A stretch of 64,000 nucleotides of DNA from Flavobacterium denitrificans DSM 15936. GTDB lineage: Bacteria > Bacteroidota > Bacteroidia > Flavobacteriales > Flavobacteriaceae. The DNA is taken from contig NZ_AUDL01000008.1 of the NCBI RefSeq assembly GCF_000425445.1, positions 458,669-522,668 of the forward strand. The letters are read 5' to 3'. The notes beneath the pieces were generated by a model. That model searched no databases. It was not told where the DNA came from and saw only the letters and a list, made by a program, of their open reading frames with translations. This document shows, piece by piece, positions 45,298-53,498 of the stretch. The position numbers and the translations under genes are program-made. How positions within the stretch are numbered: the stretch's first letter is position 1; each line of letters begins with the position of its first letter.

Positions 45298-46110
45298 TTA
45301 TAAAAACAAAATCATCAGCCACCAAAATATTGGTACACTTTCGACCCAAAAGGAAGTGTAATATTTAGAGCGATTTGGATTGGCAAAAAAGATAAATAAC
45401 ATCAGCATGACGACCATAATCAGATTTATAATCGCATCATGATAATTGAATGTTGAAATAAAAACTTCTAAAAACCAAAACGGAATCAGCAATAGAAATC
45501 CTAAAAGTTTGGTTTTTTTCACTCCAATGGTTTGCGGAACGGTTTGAAGATGTGGATCGTCATTGGCTAAATCGATGATTTCAAAAACTAATATCAAGAC
45601 AAAAACCAATACAAACCGCTGAATGCATTTGATAAAGAAATCTGTTGTAAACGGAATTTCGGCATTTATTAAAGGCAGAACCAAAGTCGCTCCTACCCAG
45701 CAAAGTGCCACAATATAAATTTTTACGCCAGCCCAGTTTCGGGCATTTTTTCTGTTTGGGAAAAACGGAAGTGTGTAAAGTGCAGTAATCAGAAAAATTA
45801 CGACAGAGACAATTTGTGTAATCCGCTTTAAATGGAAAAAATAATAGCCAACCAAAATCACCGAAATAAAACTCAAAACGGCGATAATTTTTAATTGTGT
45901 TCCGATTGGATTTTTCTTTACGCGAACCAATGCGTCATATTTTACGAAATTATATCCTACAATTGTTCCGAAAAAAGTAAACAAAGCCATTGGCTCATCG
46001 TACTGAATATGAAATACATGAAACGTAATTCGGACCAAAGCATAACACGACAAAGCCACGTGAATACTGCTGTTCAAATAAAAATCAAAAATTTGTTTTA
46101 GAAGTTTCAT
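45298..46110 (-). CDS. Integral-membrane protein, UbiA-prenyltransferase-like
   Basis: Membrane protein of 270 residues with about eight hydrophobic helices. Features recall the UbiA superfamily: TFFGTIVGYNFVKYDALVRV (a degenerate ND-xx-D-like region), and VFEIIDLANDDPHLQTVPQT with clustered aspartates in the position of the second aspartate motif. The first canonical NDxxD motif is not evident, so prenyltransferase activity is uncertain. It is convergent with the epimerase gene across the structured element, and divergent from gcvP (about 200 bases). Confidence 0.6.
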   Translation of the reverse strand: MKLLKQIFDFYLNSSIHVALSCYALVRITFHVFHIQYDEPMALFTFFGTIVGYNFVKYDALVRVKKNPIGTQLKIIAVLSFISVILVGYYFFHLKRITQIVSVVIFLITALYTLPFFPNRKNARNWAGVKIYIVALCWVGATLVLPLINAEIPFTTDFFIKCIQRFVLVFVLILVFEIIDLANDDPHLQTVPQTIGVKKTKLLGFLLLIPFWFLEVFISTFNYHDAIINLIMVVMLMLFIFFANPNRSKYYTSFWVESVPIFWWLMILFL

Positions 46111-46206
46111 ATCTCAAATCTAATCATTTATTAACAAATCATATCATTAGTTAGAAATTTGATAAAAATTGAAGTTAAAAATACCCATTAAATTATTAAT
46201 AATACT

Positions 46207-46214
46207 TAATTTTG
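46207..46214 (+). promoter_or_regulatory. -7 promoter box of gcvP
   Basis: TAATTTTG, an exact TAnnTTTG match. It rules out the far-upstream open frame (46169) as the start and implies a leader of about 85 nt before the ATG at 46307. No TTG at the right distance. Confidence 0.55.
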
Positions 46215-46230
46215 CGCCACAAAAAAACAA

Positions 46231-46250
46231 CACATTTACTTTTAAATGTG
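46231..46250 (+). promoter_or_regulatory. Leader hairpin upstream of gcvP
   Basis: CACATTT-ACTTTT-AAATGTG, a perfect 7-bp stem with a 6-nt loop, near the start of the predicted gcvP leader. It is too small to be a glycine riboswitch. Confidence 0.4.
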
Positions 46251-46306
46251 ATTCGTATGTCAAAATGGTGTACGAACACATTAATTTAAAAAATTTAGAT
46301 AGCTAC

Positions 46307-49156
46307 ATGAAAACAGATGCTTTTGCTTTAAGACACATTGGTCCAAGAGAAACTGATCTTCAGCACATGCTGAAAACTATTGGAGTTGACTCAATCGAAC
46401 AACTTGTTTATGAAACCCTTCCGGACGATATTCGTTTAAAAGCGCCTTTGAATTTAGATCCTGCTATGACAGAATTCGAATATGCAAATCATATTCGCGA
46501 ATTAGGAAAGAAAAACAGAACATTTAAATCATACATTGGTTTGGGTTATCACCCAACTATCGTTCCGGCTCCAATTCAAAGAAATATCTTTGAAAACCCA
46601 GGATGGTATACAGCTTATACGCCTTACCAAGCAGAAATTGCTCAAGGTCGTTTGGAAGCAATTTTGAATTTCCAAACTACTGTTATTGAATTAACAGGAC
46701 TGGAAATTGCAAACGCATCTTTACTTGATGAAGGAACTGCTGCTGCAGAAGCTATGGCTTTATTATTTGATGTTCGTACGAGAGATCAAAAGAAAAACAA
46801 TACACACAAATTCTTCGTTTCTGAAGAAATTTTACCTCAGACTTTATCGGTTTTACAAACTCGTTCGACTCCAATTGGAATTGAATTAGTAGTTGGAAAC
46901 CACGAAACATTTGATTTTTCAAATGAGTTTTTCGGAGCTATTTTACAATATCCAGGAAAATATGGTCAAGTAAACGATTACAGTGCTTTTGTTGCTAAAG
47001 CAAAAGAAAACGAAATCAAAGTTGCCTTTGCTGCTGATATTTTATCACTTGCAACTTTAACTTCTCCGGGAGAAATGGGCGCTGCTGTAGTAGTCGGAAC
47101 AACACAACGTTTTGGTGTACCAATGGGTTACGGTGGACCTCACGCTGCTTACTTTGCAACTAAAGATGAGTACAAACGTTCTATGCCGGGTCGTATCATT
47201 GGAGTATCTGTTGATGCAAACGGAAACCGTGCTTTACGTATGGCTTTAGGAACTCGTGAACAGCACATTAAACGTGAAAAAGCGACTTCTAACATTTGTA
47301 CTGCTCAGGTTTTATTAGCTGTTATGGCAGGAATGTACGCAGTTTACCACGGCCCAGAAGGATTAAAATATATTGCAAACAAAGTTCACGCATCGGCGGT
47401 TACTACTGCTGAAGCTTTAAATAAATTAGGAGTTCACCAAACCAACACGGCTTACTTTGATACTATTTTAGTAAAAGCGGATGCTCAAAAAGTAAAAGCT
47501 GTAGCAGAACAAAACAAAGTAAACTTCTTCTATCCTGATGCTGATTCGGTTTCAATTTCATTAAACGAAACAACTTCTGTTGCAGACATCAACCAAATCG
47601 TTGCGATTTTTGCTGAAGCTTTAGGAAAAGAAACTGTTACGGTTTCTGAATTAACTGCTACAAGTCAATTACCGGCTTCATTAGAAAGAACATCTTCTTT
47701 CTTGACTCATGATGTTTTCAACAATCATCATTCAGAAAGCCAGTTGATGCGTTACATCAAAAAATTAGAGCGTAAAGATTTATCATTGAATCACTCAATG
47801 ATTTCATTAGGTTCTTGTACAATGAAATTAAACGCAGCTTCAGAAATGTTGCCTTTATCAATGCCAAACTGGAACAGCATTCACCCGTTTGCACCAGTTG
47901 ACCAAGTTGAAGGTTACCTTACAATGCTTAAAAAATTAGAGCAGCAATTAAATGTAATTACTGGATTTGCTGGAACAACTTTACAGCCCAACTCAGGAGC
48001 GCAAGGAGAATATGCTGGATTAATGGCAATTCGTGCTTACCACATGTCAAGAAACGAAGGTCATCGTAATGTATGTTTGATTCCTTCATCGGCTCACGGA
48101 ACCAATCCTGCTTCTGCAGCGATGGCCGGAATGAAAATCATTGTTACTAAAACAACTCCAGAAGGAAACATTGACGTAGAAGATTTAAGAGAAAAAGCGA
48201 TTGAACACAAAGATGATTTATCTTGTTTAATGGTAACGTATCCTTCTACTCACGGAGTTTTCGAATCTTCGATTATCGAAATCACAAAATTAATCCACGA
48301 AAACGGCGGATTAGTATATATGGACGGTGCAAACATGAACGCACAAGTTGGATTAACAAATCCGGCTACAATTGGCGCTGACGTTTGTCACTTGAACTTA
48401 CACAAAACTTTCGCTATTCCTCACGGTGGCGGTGGACCTGGAGTTGGACCAATTTGCGTGAACGAAAAATTAGTTCCGTTCTTGCCAACAAACCCAATCT
48501 TAAATGTTGGTGGTGAGCAAGCAATTACTGCTATTTCATCTGCACCTTACGGATCTGCTTTAGTATGTTTAATCTCTTACGGTTACATCACTATGATGGG
48601 TGCTGAAGGATTAAAAAGCGCTACTGAACACGCAATCTTGAATGCTAACTACATGAAAGCACGTTTCGAAGGACACTACCCAATTCTTTACACTGGAGAA
48701 TGCGGAAGAGCAGCTCACGAAATGATTTTAGATTGCCGTGCATTTAAAGAAAACGGAATCGAAGTTGGTGATATCGCAAAACGTTTAATGGATTACGGTT
48801 TCCACGCTCCAACGGTTTCTTTCCCAGTTGCCGGAACTTTAATGATCGAACCAACAGAATCTGAAGATTTAGCTGAATTAGATCGTTTTTGTGATGCTCT
48901 TATTTCAATCAGAAAAGAGATTGAAGCGTCAACCGCTGATGACAAAAACAATGTATTGAAAAATGCACCGCACACGTTGGCAATGTTAACTACAGATTCT
49001 TGGGATTTCCCTTACACTAGAGAAAAAGCAGCTTATCCGCTAGATTACATCGCCGAAAATAAATTCTGGCCATCAGTTCGTCGTGTAGACGATGCTTACG
49101 GTGACAGAAACTTAGTTTGCAGCTGTGCTCCTATTGAAGCTTACATGGAAAACTAA
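46307..49156 (+). CDS. gcvP: Glycine dehydrogenase (decarboxylating), P protein
   Basis: PLP enzyme of the glycine cleavage system; it decarboxylates glycine and passes the aminomethyl group to the H protein. The 949-residue product is a single fused chain. Start taken as MKTDAFALRHIGPRETD at 46307, the canonical N-terminus; 46 upstream in-frame codons lie in the leader or promoter. The C-terminal half has the PLP lysine at Lys700 in LNLHKTFAIPHGGGGPGVGP, preceded by SSAHGTNPASAAMAGMK and YPSTHGVFE. The N-terminal half keeps YTPYQAEIAQGRLEAILNFQ. gcvT and gcvH are not nearby. Ends with a terminator at 49184-49222. Confidence 0.96.
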   Translation: MKTDAFALRHIGPRETDLQHMLKTIGVDSIEQLVYETLPDDIRLKAPLNLDPAMTEFEYANHIRELGKKNRTFKSYIGLGYHPTIVPAPIQRNIFENPGWYTAYTPYQAEIAQGRLEAILNFQTTVIELTGLEIANASLLDEGTAAAEAMALLFDVRTRDQKKNNTHKFFVSEEILPQTLSVLQTRSTPIGIELVVGNHETFDFSNEFFGAILQYPGKYGQVNDYSAFVAKAKENEIKVAFAADILSLATLTSPGEMGAAVVVGTTQRFGVPMGYGGPHAAYFATKDEYKRSMPGRIIGVSVDANGNRALRMALGTREQHIKREKATSNICTAQVLLAVMAGMYAVYHGPEGLKYIANKVHASAVTTAEALNKLGVHQTNTAYFDTILVKADAQKVKAVAEQNKVNFFYPDADSVSISLNETTSVADINQIVAIFAEALGKETVTVSELTATSQLPASLERTSSFLTHDVFNNHHSESQLMRYIKKLERKDLSLNHSMISLGSCTMKLNAASEMLPLSMPNWNSIHPFAPVDQVEGYLTMLKKLEQQLNVITGFAGTTLQPNSGAQGEYAGLMAIRAYHMSRNEGHRNVCLIPSSAHGTNPASAAMAGMKIIVTKTTPEGNIDVEDLREKAIEHKDDLSCLMVTYPSTHGVFESSIIEITKLIHENGGLVYMDGANMNAQVGLTNPATIGADVCHLNLHKTFAIPHGGGGPGVGPICVNEKLVPFLPTNPILNVGGEQAITAISSAPYGSALVCLISYGYITMMGAEGLKSATEHAILNANYMKARFEGHYPILYTGECGRAAHEMILDCRAFKENGIEVGDIAKRLMDYGFHAPTVSFPVAGTLMIEPTESEDLAELDRFCDALISIRKEIEASTADDKNNVLKNAPHTLAMLTTDSWDFPYTREKAAYPLDYIAENKFWPSVRRVDDAYGDRNLVCSCAPIEAYMEN

Positions 49157-49183
49157 GAAATAGTTTTCTTTACATATTATTCC

Positions 49184-49222
49184 AAACTCGACAGATTTTA
49201 AAACCTGTCGGGTTTATTTTTT
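49184..49222 (+). terminator. Terminator after gcvP
   Basis: Stem AAACTCGACAG / CTGTCGGGTTT (11 bp, one G-T pair) with a 10-nt loop, followed by a T-rich run. A decayed copy of the same hairpin is found at 49444-49480. Confidence 0.8.
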
Positions 49223-49223
49223 G

Positions 49224-49300
49224 GTTTCAGGTTTCAAGTTTCAGGTTCCAAGTTTCAGGTTCCAACATAACGTAAAACCTGAAACTTGAAACAAAACAAA
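49224..49300. repeat. TTTCAGG/TTCCAAG-type repeat tract (imperfect hairpin)
   Basis: Head-to-tail units GTTTCAGGTTTCAAG and GTTTCAGGTTCCAAG followed by the complement CCTGAAACTTGAAAC, so the tract can fold back. Same units at 49480-49527 and about 35991-36011. Confidence 0.75.
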
Positions 49301-49314
49301 CAAAAAAATCATCA

Positions 49315-49428
49315 GGGCGTGCCACCATCCCGATAAAAGGACAACTTAGTTTGCGCATACACGCCCTTTTATCGGGATGCTGTCGGGCTATCCGCACTGC
49401 TTCGGCAGTTTGCTCCTATCCCTCACGC
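49315..49428 (-). ncRNA. Structured intergenic element, copy 2 (two conserved hairpins)
   Basis: Minus-strand counterpart of the element at 45154-45269, 114 nt. In plus coordinates: hairpin 1 is 49396-49409 (ACTGC-TTCG-GCAGT); hairpin 2 has arms 49327-49340 (ATCCCGATAAAAGG) and 49365-49378 (CCTTTTATCGGGAT). Relative to copy 1, the stem pairs change from TT/AA to CC/GG in hairpin 2, and three of five pairs change in hairpin 1 with pairing kept. Conserved blocks include GCGTGAGGGATAGGAGC and GCGGATAGCCCGACAGC. Confidence 0.7.
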
Positions 49429-49443
49429 GAATCATCTGCCGAT

Positions 49444-49480
49444 AAACTCGACAGATTTTTAAAACCTATCGGCTTTTTTT
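49444..49480 (+). repeat. Decayed copy of the gcvP terminator hairpin
   Basis: AAACTCGACAG at 49444-49454 followed by CCTATCGGCTTTTTTT: close to 49184-49222 with two changes that weaken the stem. The two copies flank the repeat tract and the structured element as direct repeats. Confidence 0.6.
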
Positions 49481-49527
49481 GTTTCAGGCTCAACTATAAC
49501 TTGAAACCTGAAACTTAAAACTTGAAA
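49481..49527. repeat. GAAACTTGAAAC-type repeat tract
   Basis: GTTTCAGG and then CTTGAAACCTGAAACTTAAA units, same type as 49224-49300. From 49528 to 49802 I see only AT-rich DNA that includes the likely promoter region of the next gene (CTATTTTAG at 49764-49772 is the best weak match). Confidence 0.65.
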
Positions 49528-49802
49528 CAAAAAAAACAACACTTCATCTTTTTATAACATTAACTGCAACTTTACTTATTTTTATAACATTTCAAAATAA
49601 AACAGCGAAATAAAAATAAGCTCGATAATCAATCTCAAACGTTTGAAATATCGGAAAAATTAAAAAATCATTAAAAAATAATCAGTTTATCATTAAAAAA
49701 TCTGTTATTTCACAATTATATGCACGCATAGTATTTTTTATGATAGTTATCATTATTTTATTTCTATTTTAGCACCAAATTTATCGGATAATTACGGGAA
49801 AA

Positions 49803-50861
49803 ATGAAAATAAAAATTATTGGTATTGGGAGCTATATTCCTAATTTAGAAGTAAAAAACACAGATTTTGACAAACATGTTTTTTTAAATGAAGATGGAAC
49901 TCCTTTTGGCTATCCGAACGAAGTTGTTATTAAAAAATTCAAAGGCATCACCGGAATTCAAAACCGTCGTTATGCCGAACCTCAATACACAGCTTCAGAC
50001 TTGGCATTTTTTGCCGCGCAAAAAGCAATTGCAAACGCAGAAATTGACGCCGAAACTTTAGACTATATTATCATTGCCCATAATTTTGGAGATGTAAAAA
50101 TCGGAACTACACAATCTGACATGCTGCCAAGTTTGGCAACGCGCGTTAAAAACAAATTAGGAATTAAAAATCCAAAGTGTGTAGCTTACGATATTATCTT
50201 CGGATGTCCTGGATGGATTGAAGGTGTTTTACAAGCCAATGCTTTCATTAAATCTGGAATGGCCAAAAGAGTTTTAGTAATTGGAGCCGAAACTTTATCA
50301 AGAGTTGTTGATGATCACGATCGTGATTCGATGATTTATTCTGATGGTGCTGGAGCTTCAATTTTAGAAGCTTCAACTGATGAAACTGGATTATTAGCTT
50401 ACGAAAGCGCCACCTTTGCAACTGATGAAGCTGGTTTCCTTTTCTTTGGAAAATCATACAATCCAGATTTAGATCCGGATACAAAATACATCAAAATGTA
50501 CGGACGTAAAATTTACGAATTTGCTTTGAGCAACGTTCCGTGCGCCATGAAAAGCTGTCTAGACAAGAGCGATATTGATATCAGTGAGGTTAAAAAAATC
50601 CTTATTCATCAGGCAAACGAAAAAATGGATGAAGCTATCATCGATCGTTTTTACAAATTATACGATAAAACTGCACCTAAAGACATTATGCCAATGAGCA
50701 TTCATGATTTAGGAAACAGCAGTGTTGCAACTGTCCCAACGTTATACGATTTAATTCTTCAAGGAAAAATCGAAAATCAAGAAATCAAAAAAGGAGATGT
50801 TTTAATTTTTGCTTCGGTTGGAGCGGGAATGAATATTAATGCTTTTGTTTATAGATATTAA
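49803..50861 (+). CDS. Ketoacyl-ACP synthase III family protein (FabH-like)
   Basis: Thiolase-fold condensing enzyme. The 352-residue product has the KAS III triad Cys135 (DIIFGCPGWIEGV), His269 (ILIHQANEKMDEA) and Asn305 (HDLGNSSVATVP), so it should be active. It is somewhat longer than E. coli FabH and its loop HVFLNEDGTPFGYPNEVVIK differs, as in the flavobacterial paralogue group. Whether it starts fatty acid synthesis or makes a special lipid or polyketide is not clear, and no fab or acp gene is adjacent. It stands alone between long intergenic regions. Confidence 0.88.
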   Translation: MKIKIIGIGSYIPNLEVKNTDFDKHVFLNEDGTPFGYPNEVVIKKFKGITGIQNRRYAEPQYTASDLAFFAAQKAIANAEIDAETLDYIIIAHNFGDVKIGTTQSDMLPSLATRVKNKLGIKNPKCVAYDIIFGCPGWIEGVLQANAFIKSGMAKRVLVIGAETLSRVVDDHDRDSMIYSDGAGASILEASTDETGLLAYESATFATDEAGFLFFGKSYNPDLDPDTKYIKMYGRKIYEFALSNVPCAMKSCLDKSDIDISEVKKILIHQANEKMDEAIIDRFYKLYDKTAPKDIMPMSIHDLGNSSVATVPTLYDLILQGKIENQEIKKGDVLIFASVGAGMNINAFVYRY

Positions 50862-50872
50862 TTTATAAAACA

Positions 50873-50995
50873 CCAGTCCCAGAGGGACGCCATATTTATA
50901 GAACAAATAATCTGGATTCAGAAAAAGCTCCATCGGAGCGACATGATTATACAAACAAAAAGATTTCGCTCCTATGGAGCTTCTTTATGAGAACT
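50873..50995. repeat. Intergenic repeat with GTCCCAGAGGGAC and GCTCCATCGGAGC hairpins
   Basis: Short hairpins GTCCC-AGA-GGGAC and GCTCC-ATC-GGAGC, then the related GCTCCTATGGAGC. Such GGAGCGACATG-containing repeats recur in Bacteroidota genomes. They fill most of the 338-base gap (50862-51199) together with the hairpin at 51060 and the promoter at 51144. Confidence 0.7.
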
Positions 50996-51059
50996 ATAAA
51001 ATTAGCTATAAATATTACGCTTCTAAGAAGCTATATTTAAAATCATATAAAAACTTATA

Positions 51060-51099
51060 AAAGTCCGTATTTAAAAATAATATTTTAAATGCGGACTTT
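51060..51099 (+). terminator. Long hairpin before the methyltransferase gene
   Basis: 17-bp stem AAAGTCCGTATTTAAAA / TTTTAAATGCGGACTTT with one wobble pair and a 6-nt loop. No strong T-run follows on the plus strand. Could terminate readthrough from the FabH-like gene. Confidence 0.6.
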
Positions 51100-51143
51100 C
51101 ATTTTCCTTCCAATTAAAAAACATAAAAAAGAAGATAACTTTG

Positions 51144-51151
51144 TATATTTG
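51144..51151 (+). promoter_or_regulatory. -7 promoter box of the methyltransferase gene
   Basis: TATATTTG, an exact TAnnTTTG match, giving a leader of about 40-45 nt before the ATG at 51200. -33 element not clear. Confidence 0.55.
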
Positions 51152-51199
51152 CGACCTAATTAAAATCAAGAACGAGAGATTGATTCGTTCGCAATTACT

Positions 51200-51727
51200 A
51201 TGTACGAAAAAACGTTTCCGAATAAAAGATTCAAGCTTACTTTAGAATTTTTGCAAAAGCACGTTAGCACATCTGAAACTATTTTTGATTTTGGTGTTCC
51301 AAATCCCTTTTCTAAAATAATGGAAGAAAACGGCTATACCGTAAAAAACACTAAAGGCGAAGATTTAGATAACGATCATACGGCTCTACAAACAGAAGAA
51401 TACACTGTTTTTACGGCATTTGAAATTTTCGAACATTTACTTAATCCGTACACGGTTTTAGAAAACGTAAAATGCGATAAATTGTTGATTTCGATTCCGC
51501 TACGTTTATGGTTTTCACCAGCATATCGCTCTAAAACAGATATGTGGGACAGACATTACCACGAATTTGAAGACTGGCAATTAGACTGGCTTTTAGAAAA
51601 AACAGGCTGGAAAATCACAGATCGTCTTCAATTTACACATCCGGTAAAAAAGTTTGGATTCAGACCTTTATTAAGATACTTCACTCCGAGATATTACCTT
51701 GTTGTTGCGGAAAAAGTTAAGAATTAA
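51200..51727 (+). CDS. Small class I SAM-dependent methyltransferase-like protein
   Basis: Soluble protein of 175 residues with a shortened Rossmann methyltransferase fold: FDFGVPNPFSKIMEENGYTV replaces the usual glycine-rich SAM loop (ExGxGxG is not present), followed by FTAFEIFEHLLNPYTVLENV, which matches the motif II/post region of class I enzymes, and LLISIPLRLWFSP. Because the SAM-binding loop is atypical, catalysis is not assured. It is followed by a glycosyltransferase gene in the same direction, suggesting a role in modifying a glycan or lipid. Confidence 0.7.
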   Translation: MYEKTFPNKRFKLTLEFLQKHVSTSETIFDFGVPNPFSKIMEENGYTVKNTKGEDLDNDHTALQTEEYTVFTAFEIFEHLLNPYTVLENVKCDKLLISIPLRLWFSPAYRSKTDMWDRHYHEFEDWQLDWLLEKTGWKITDRLQFTHPVKKFGFRPLLRYFTPRYYLVVAEKVKN

Positions 51728-51764
51728 GATTGCAGATTAAAGGTTTTTGATTTTTAGACAACCT

Positions 51765-51792
51765 CTCAACAATCTAAAATCTAAAATCTCAT
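51765..51792. repeat. AAAATCT tandem unit tract
   Basis: CAATCTAAAATCTAAAATCTC: the complement of the AGATTTT unit at 27487-27521. Located between the methyltransferase stop and the glycosyltransferase ATG. Confidence 0.6.
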
Positions 51793-51821
51793 CCCGAGGC
51801 TTCGGAACTAAAATTTTTATC

Positions 51822-52670
51822 ATGAAATATTACATCGTCATTCCCGCACACAACGAGCAAGATTTAATTGGTTTAACCTTGCAGTCTTTGGTTTCTCAAA
51901 CTGTTTTGCCTTCAAAAATTGTAGTTGTAAATGACAATTCGACTGATAAAACAGAAGAAGTTGTTTTAGGATTTGCAAAAGTAAATCCATACATTTCTGT
52001 TGTAAACAAAACTTCAGATGCGATTCATTTACCGGGAAGCAAAGTAATTCAGGCTTTTCAAAAAGGTTTTGAAACTTTAGATTCTGATTATGATATTATT
52101 GTAAAAATTGACGGTGATTTAATTTTTCCACCTAATTATTTCGAAACTATAATCAAACATTTCGAGTCAGATTCAAGAATTGGAATGGCTGGCGGATTTT
52201 GTTACATCGATAAAAATGGCGAATGGGTTTTAGAAAACCTGACTGATAAAGATCATATTCGTGGCGCTTTAAAAGCATACCGTGCAGCAACTTTTCAGCA
52301 AATTGGCGGATTACGACCTGCAATGGGTTGGGATACGGTCGATGAATTGCTTTGTAAATATTACGATTGGAAAGTAGTTACCGATGAATCTTTACATGTA
52401 AAACATTTAAAACCAACCGGCGCAAACTACAACAAAACAGCTCGTTATAAACAAGGCGAAGCTTTTTATACACTTGGATATGGTTTTTGGATTACTGCAA
52501 TTGCTTCGGCAAAATTGGCAATGATGAAGAAAAAACCATTCTTATTTTTAGATTACATTAAAGGATTTATGAAAGCTAAAAAAGCAAAAACTCCTTTATT
52601 AGTGACTTCTGAACAAGCTAAGTTTATTAGAAATTATCGTTTGCAAAAAATGAAAAAAAAGTTAATTTGA
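51822..52670 (+). CDS. Family 2 glycosyltransferase
   Basis: GT-A fold glycosyltransferase with 282 residues. Starts MKYYIVIPAHNEQDLIGLTL, nucleotide-binding VVVNDNSTDKTEEVV, the metal-binding DxD in VKIDGDLIFPPNYFE and the acceptor/catalytic region GWDTVDELLCKYYDWKVV. I take the ATG at 51822, since the upstream in-frame codons run through the AAAATCT repeat. No membrane helix is evident apart from the hydrophobic GFWITAIASAKLAMM. Donor and acceptor are unknown; the neighbouring methyltransferase hints at surface polysaccharide or lipid glycosylation. Confidence 0.85.
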   Translation: MKYYIVIPAHNEQDLIGLTLQSLVSQTVLPSKIVVVNDNSTDKTEEVVLGFAKVNPYISVVNKTSDAIHLPGSKVIQAFQKGFETLDSDYDIIVKIDGDLIFPPNYFETIIKHFESDSRIGMAGGFCYIDKNGEWVLENLTDKDHIRGALKAYRAATFQQIGGLRPAMGWDTVDELLCKYYDWKVVTDESLHVKHLKPTGANYNKTARYKQGEAFYTLGYGFWITAIASAKLAMMKKKPFLFLDYIKGFMKAKKAKTPLLVTSEQAKFIRNYRLQKMKKKLI

Positions 52671-52688
52671 TTCGGAAACGTGCCGAAA

Positions 52689-52721
52689 ACTCTTAACTCA
52701 TAACTCAAAACTCATAACTTC
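52689..52721. repeat. TAACTCATAACTCAAAACTC tract (relic of the four-helix-bundle cassette repeat)
   Basis: Units AACTCATAACTC / AAAACTCATAACTT match the repeat at the downstream end of the gene at 55840-56205, but no gene is attached here. Lies 30 bases before mlaE. Confidence 0.65.
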
Positions 52722-52751
52722 TTTTTACCTTAGCCAATATTTGTAAAACTT

Positions 52752-53498
52752 ATGATGCTAATTCGTTATTTATCCCAAATAGGAAAATATTTTTTAATGC
52801 TGAAAGAAATTTTCAATAAACAGACCAAATGGTCTGTTATGAAAAAATTAATTTTCAAAGAAATCGACGATTTAATTATCGACTCACTTGGGATTGTTTG
52901 CTTTATCTCTTTTTTCATCGGAGGAGTTGTTGCCATTCAAACAGCATTAAACTTAACAAACCCTTTAATTCCAAAATATCTAATTGGTTTTGCTACACGT
53001 CAATCTGTAGTCTTGGAGTTTGCCCCTACTTTTATTTCGGTAATTATGGCCGGAAAAATGGGGTCTTACATTACCTCAAGTATTGGAACAATGCGCGTTA
53101 CAGAGCAAATTGATGCTTTAGAAGTTATGGGAGTTAATTCAGTAAATTATCTTGTTTTCCCAAAAATTATTGCCTTATTAATGTATCCATTTGTAATCGG
53201 GATTAGTATGTTTTTAGGGATTTTTGGAGGATGGCTTGCATGTGCTTACGGAGGATTTTCAACTGGTGCCGATTTTATTATGGGAGCTCAGAAAGATTTC
53301 ATACCCTTTCATATTACGTATGCCTTTATCAAAACTTTAATTTTTGCCATGTTATTGGCAACAATTCCGTCTTTTCATGGTTATTACATGAAAGGTGGTG
53401 CATTAGAAGTTGGTAAAGCAAGTACAACGTCATTCGTATGGACATCTGTTACTATTATCCTTCTAAATTATATATTAACCCAATTATTATTAGGATAA
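52752..53498 (+). CDS. mlaE: MlaE family ABC transporter permease
   Basis: Inner-membrane permease of the Mla phospholipid (MCE-type) transport system. The 248-residue product has the N-terminal interface helix and about five to six membrane helices, with the MlaE/YrbE signatures FFIGGVVAIQTALNLTNPLI, TFISVIMAGKMGSYITSSIG and EQIDALEVMGVNSVNYLVFP. Its stop overlaps the ATG of the ATPase gene by one base. Codon 2 is also ATG, so the start could be 3 bases later. No mlaD (MCE) or mlaC gene is in the neighbourhood. Confidence 0.93.
   Translation: MMLIRYLSQIGKYFLMLKEIFNKQTKWSVMKKLIFKEIDDLIIDSLGIVCFISFFIGGVVAIQTALNLTNPLIPKYLIGFATRQSVVLEFAPTFISVIMAGKMGSYITSSIGTMRVTEQIDALEVMGVNSVNYLVFPKIIALLMYPFVIGISMFLGIFGGWLACAYGGFSTGADFIMGAQKDFIPFHITYAFIKTLIFAMLLATIPSFHGYYMKGGALEVGKASTTSFVWTSVTIILLNYILTQLLLG

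Noticed and set aside
46169..46306. Upstream in-frame extension of gcvP by 46 codons
   Set aside because: A TAnnTTTG box lies at 46207-46214 inside it, the first codon is not ATG, and the canonical P-protein N-terminus is at 46307.
46215..46306. Glycine riboswitch upstream of gcvP
   Set aside because: The leader is too short for the aptamer and lacks its conserved core; only one simple hairpin is present.
49224..49527. CRISPR-like array
   Set aside because: The units are 7-15 nt, contiguous and without spacers, and no cas gene is present.
51781..51810. Similar sequences TCTCATCCCGAGGCTTCGG (51787-51805) and CTCATCCCAAAGCCTCGG (54273-54290)
   Set aside because: Short partial similarity next to gene ends; too little to define an element from two copies.
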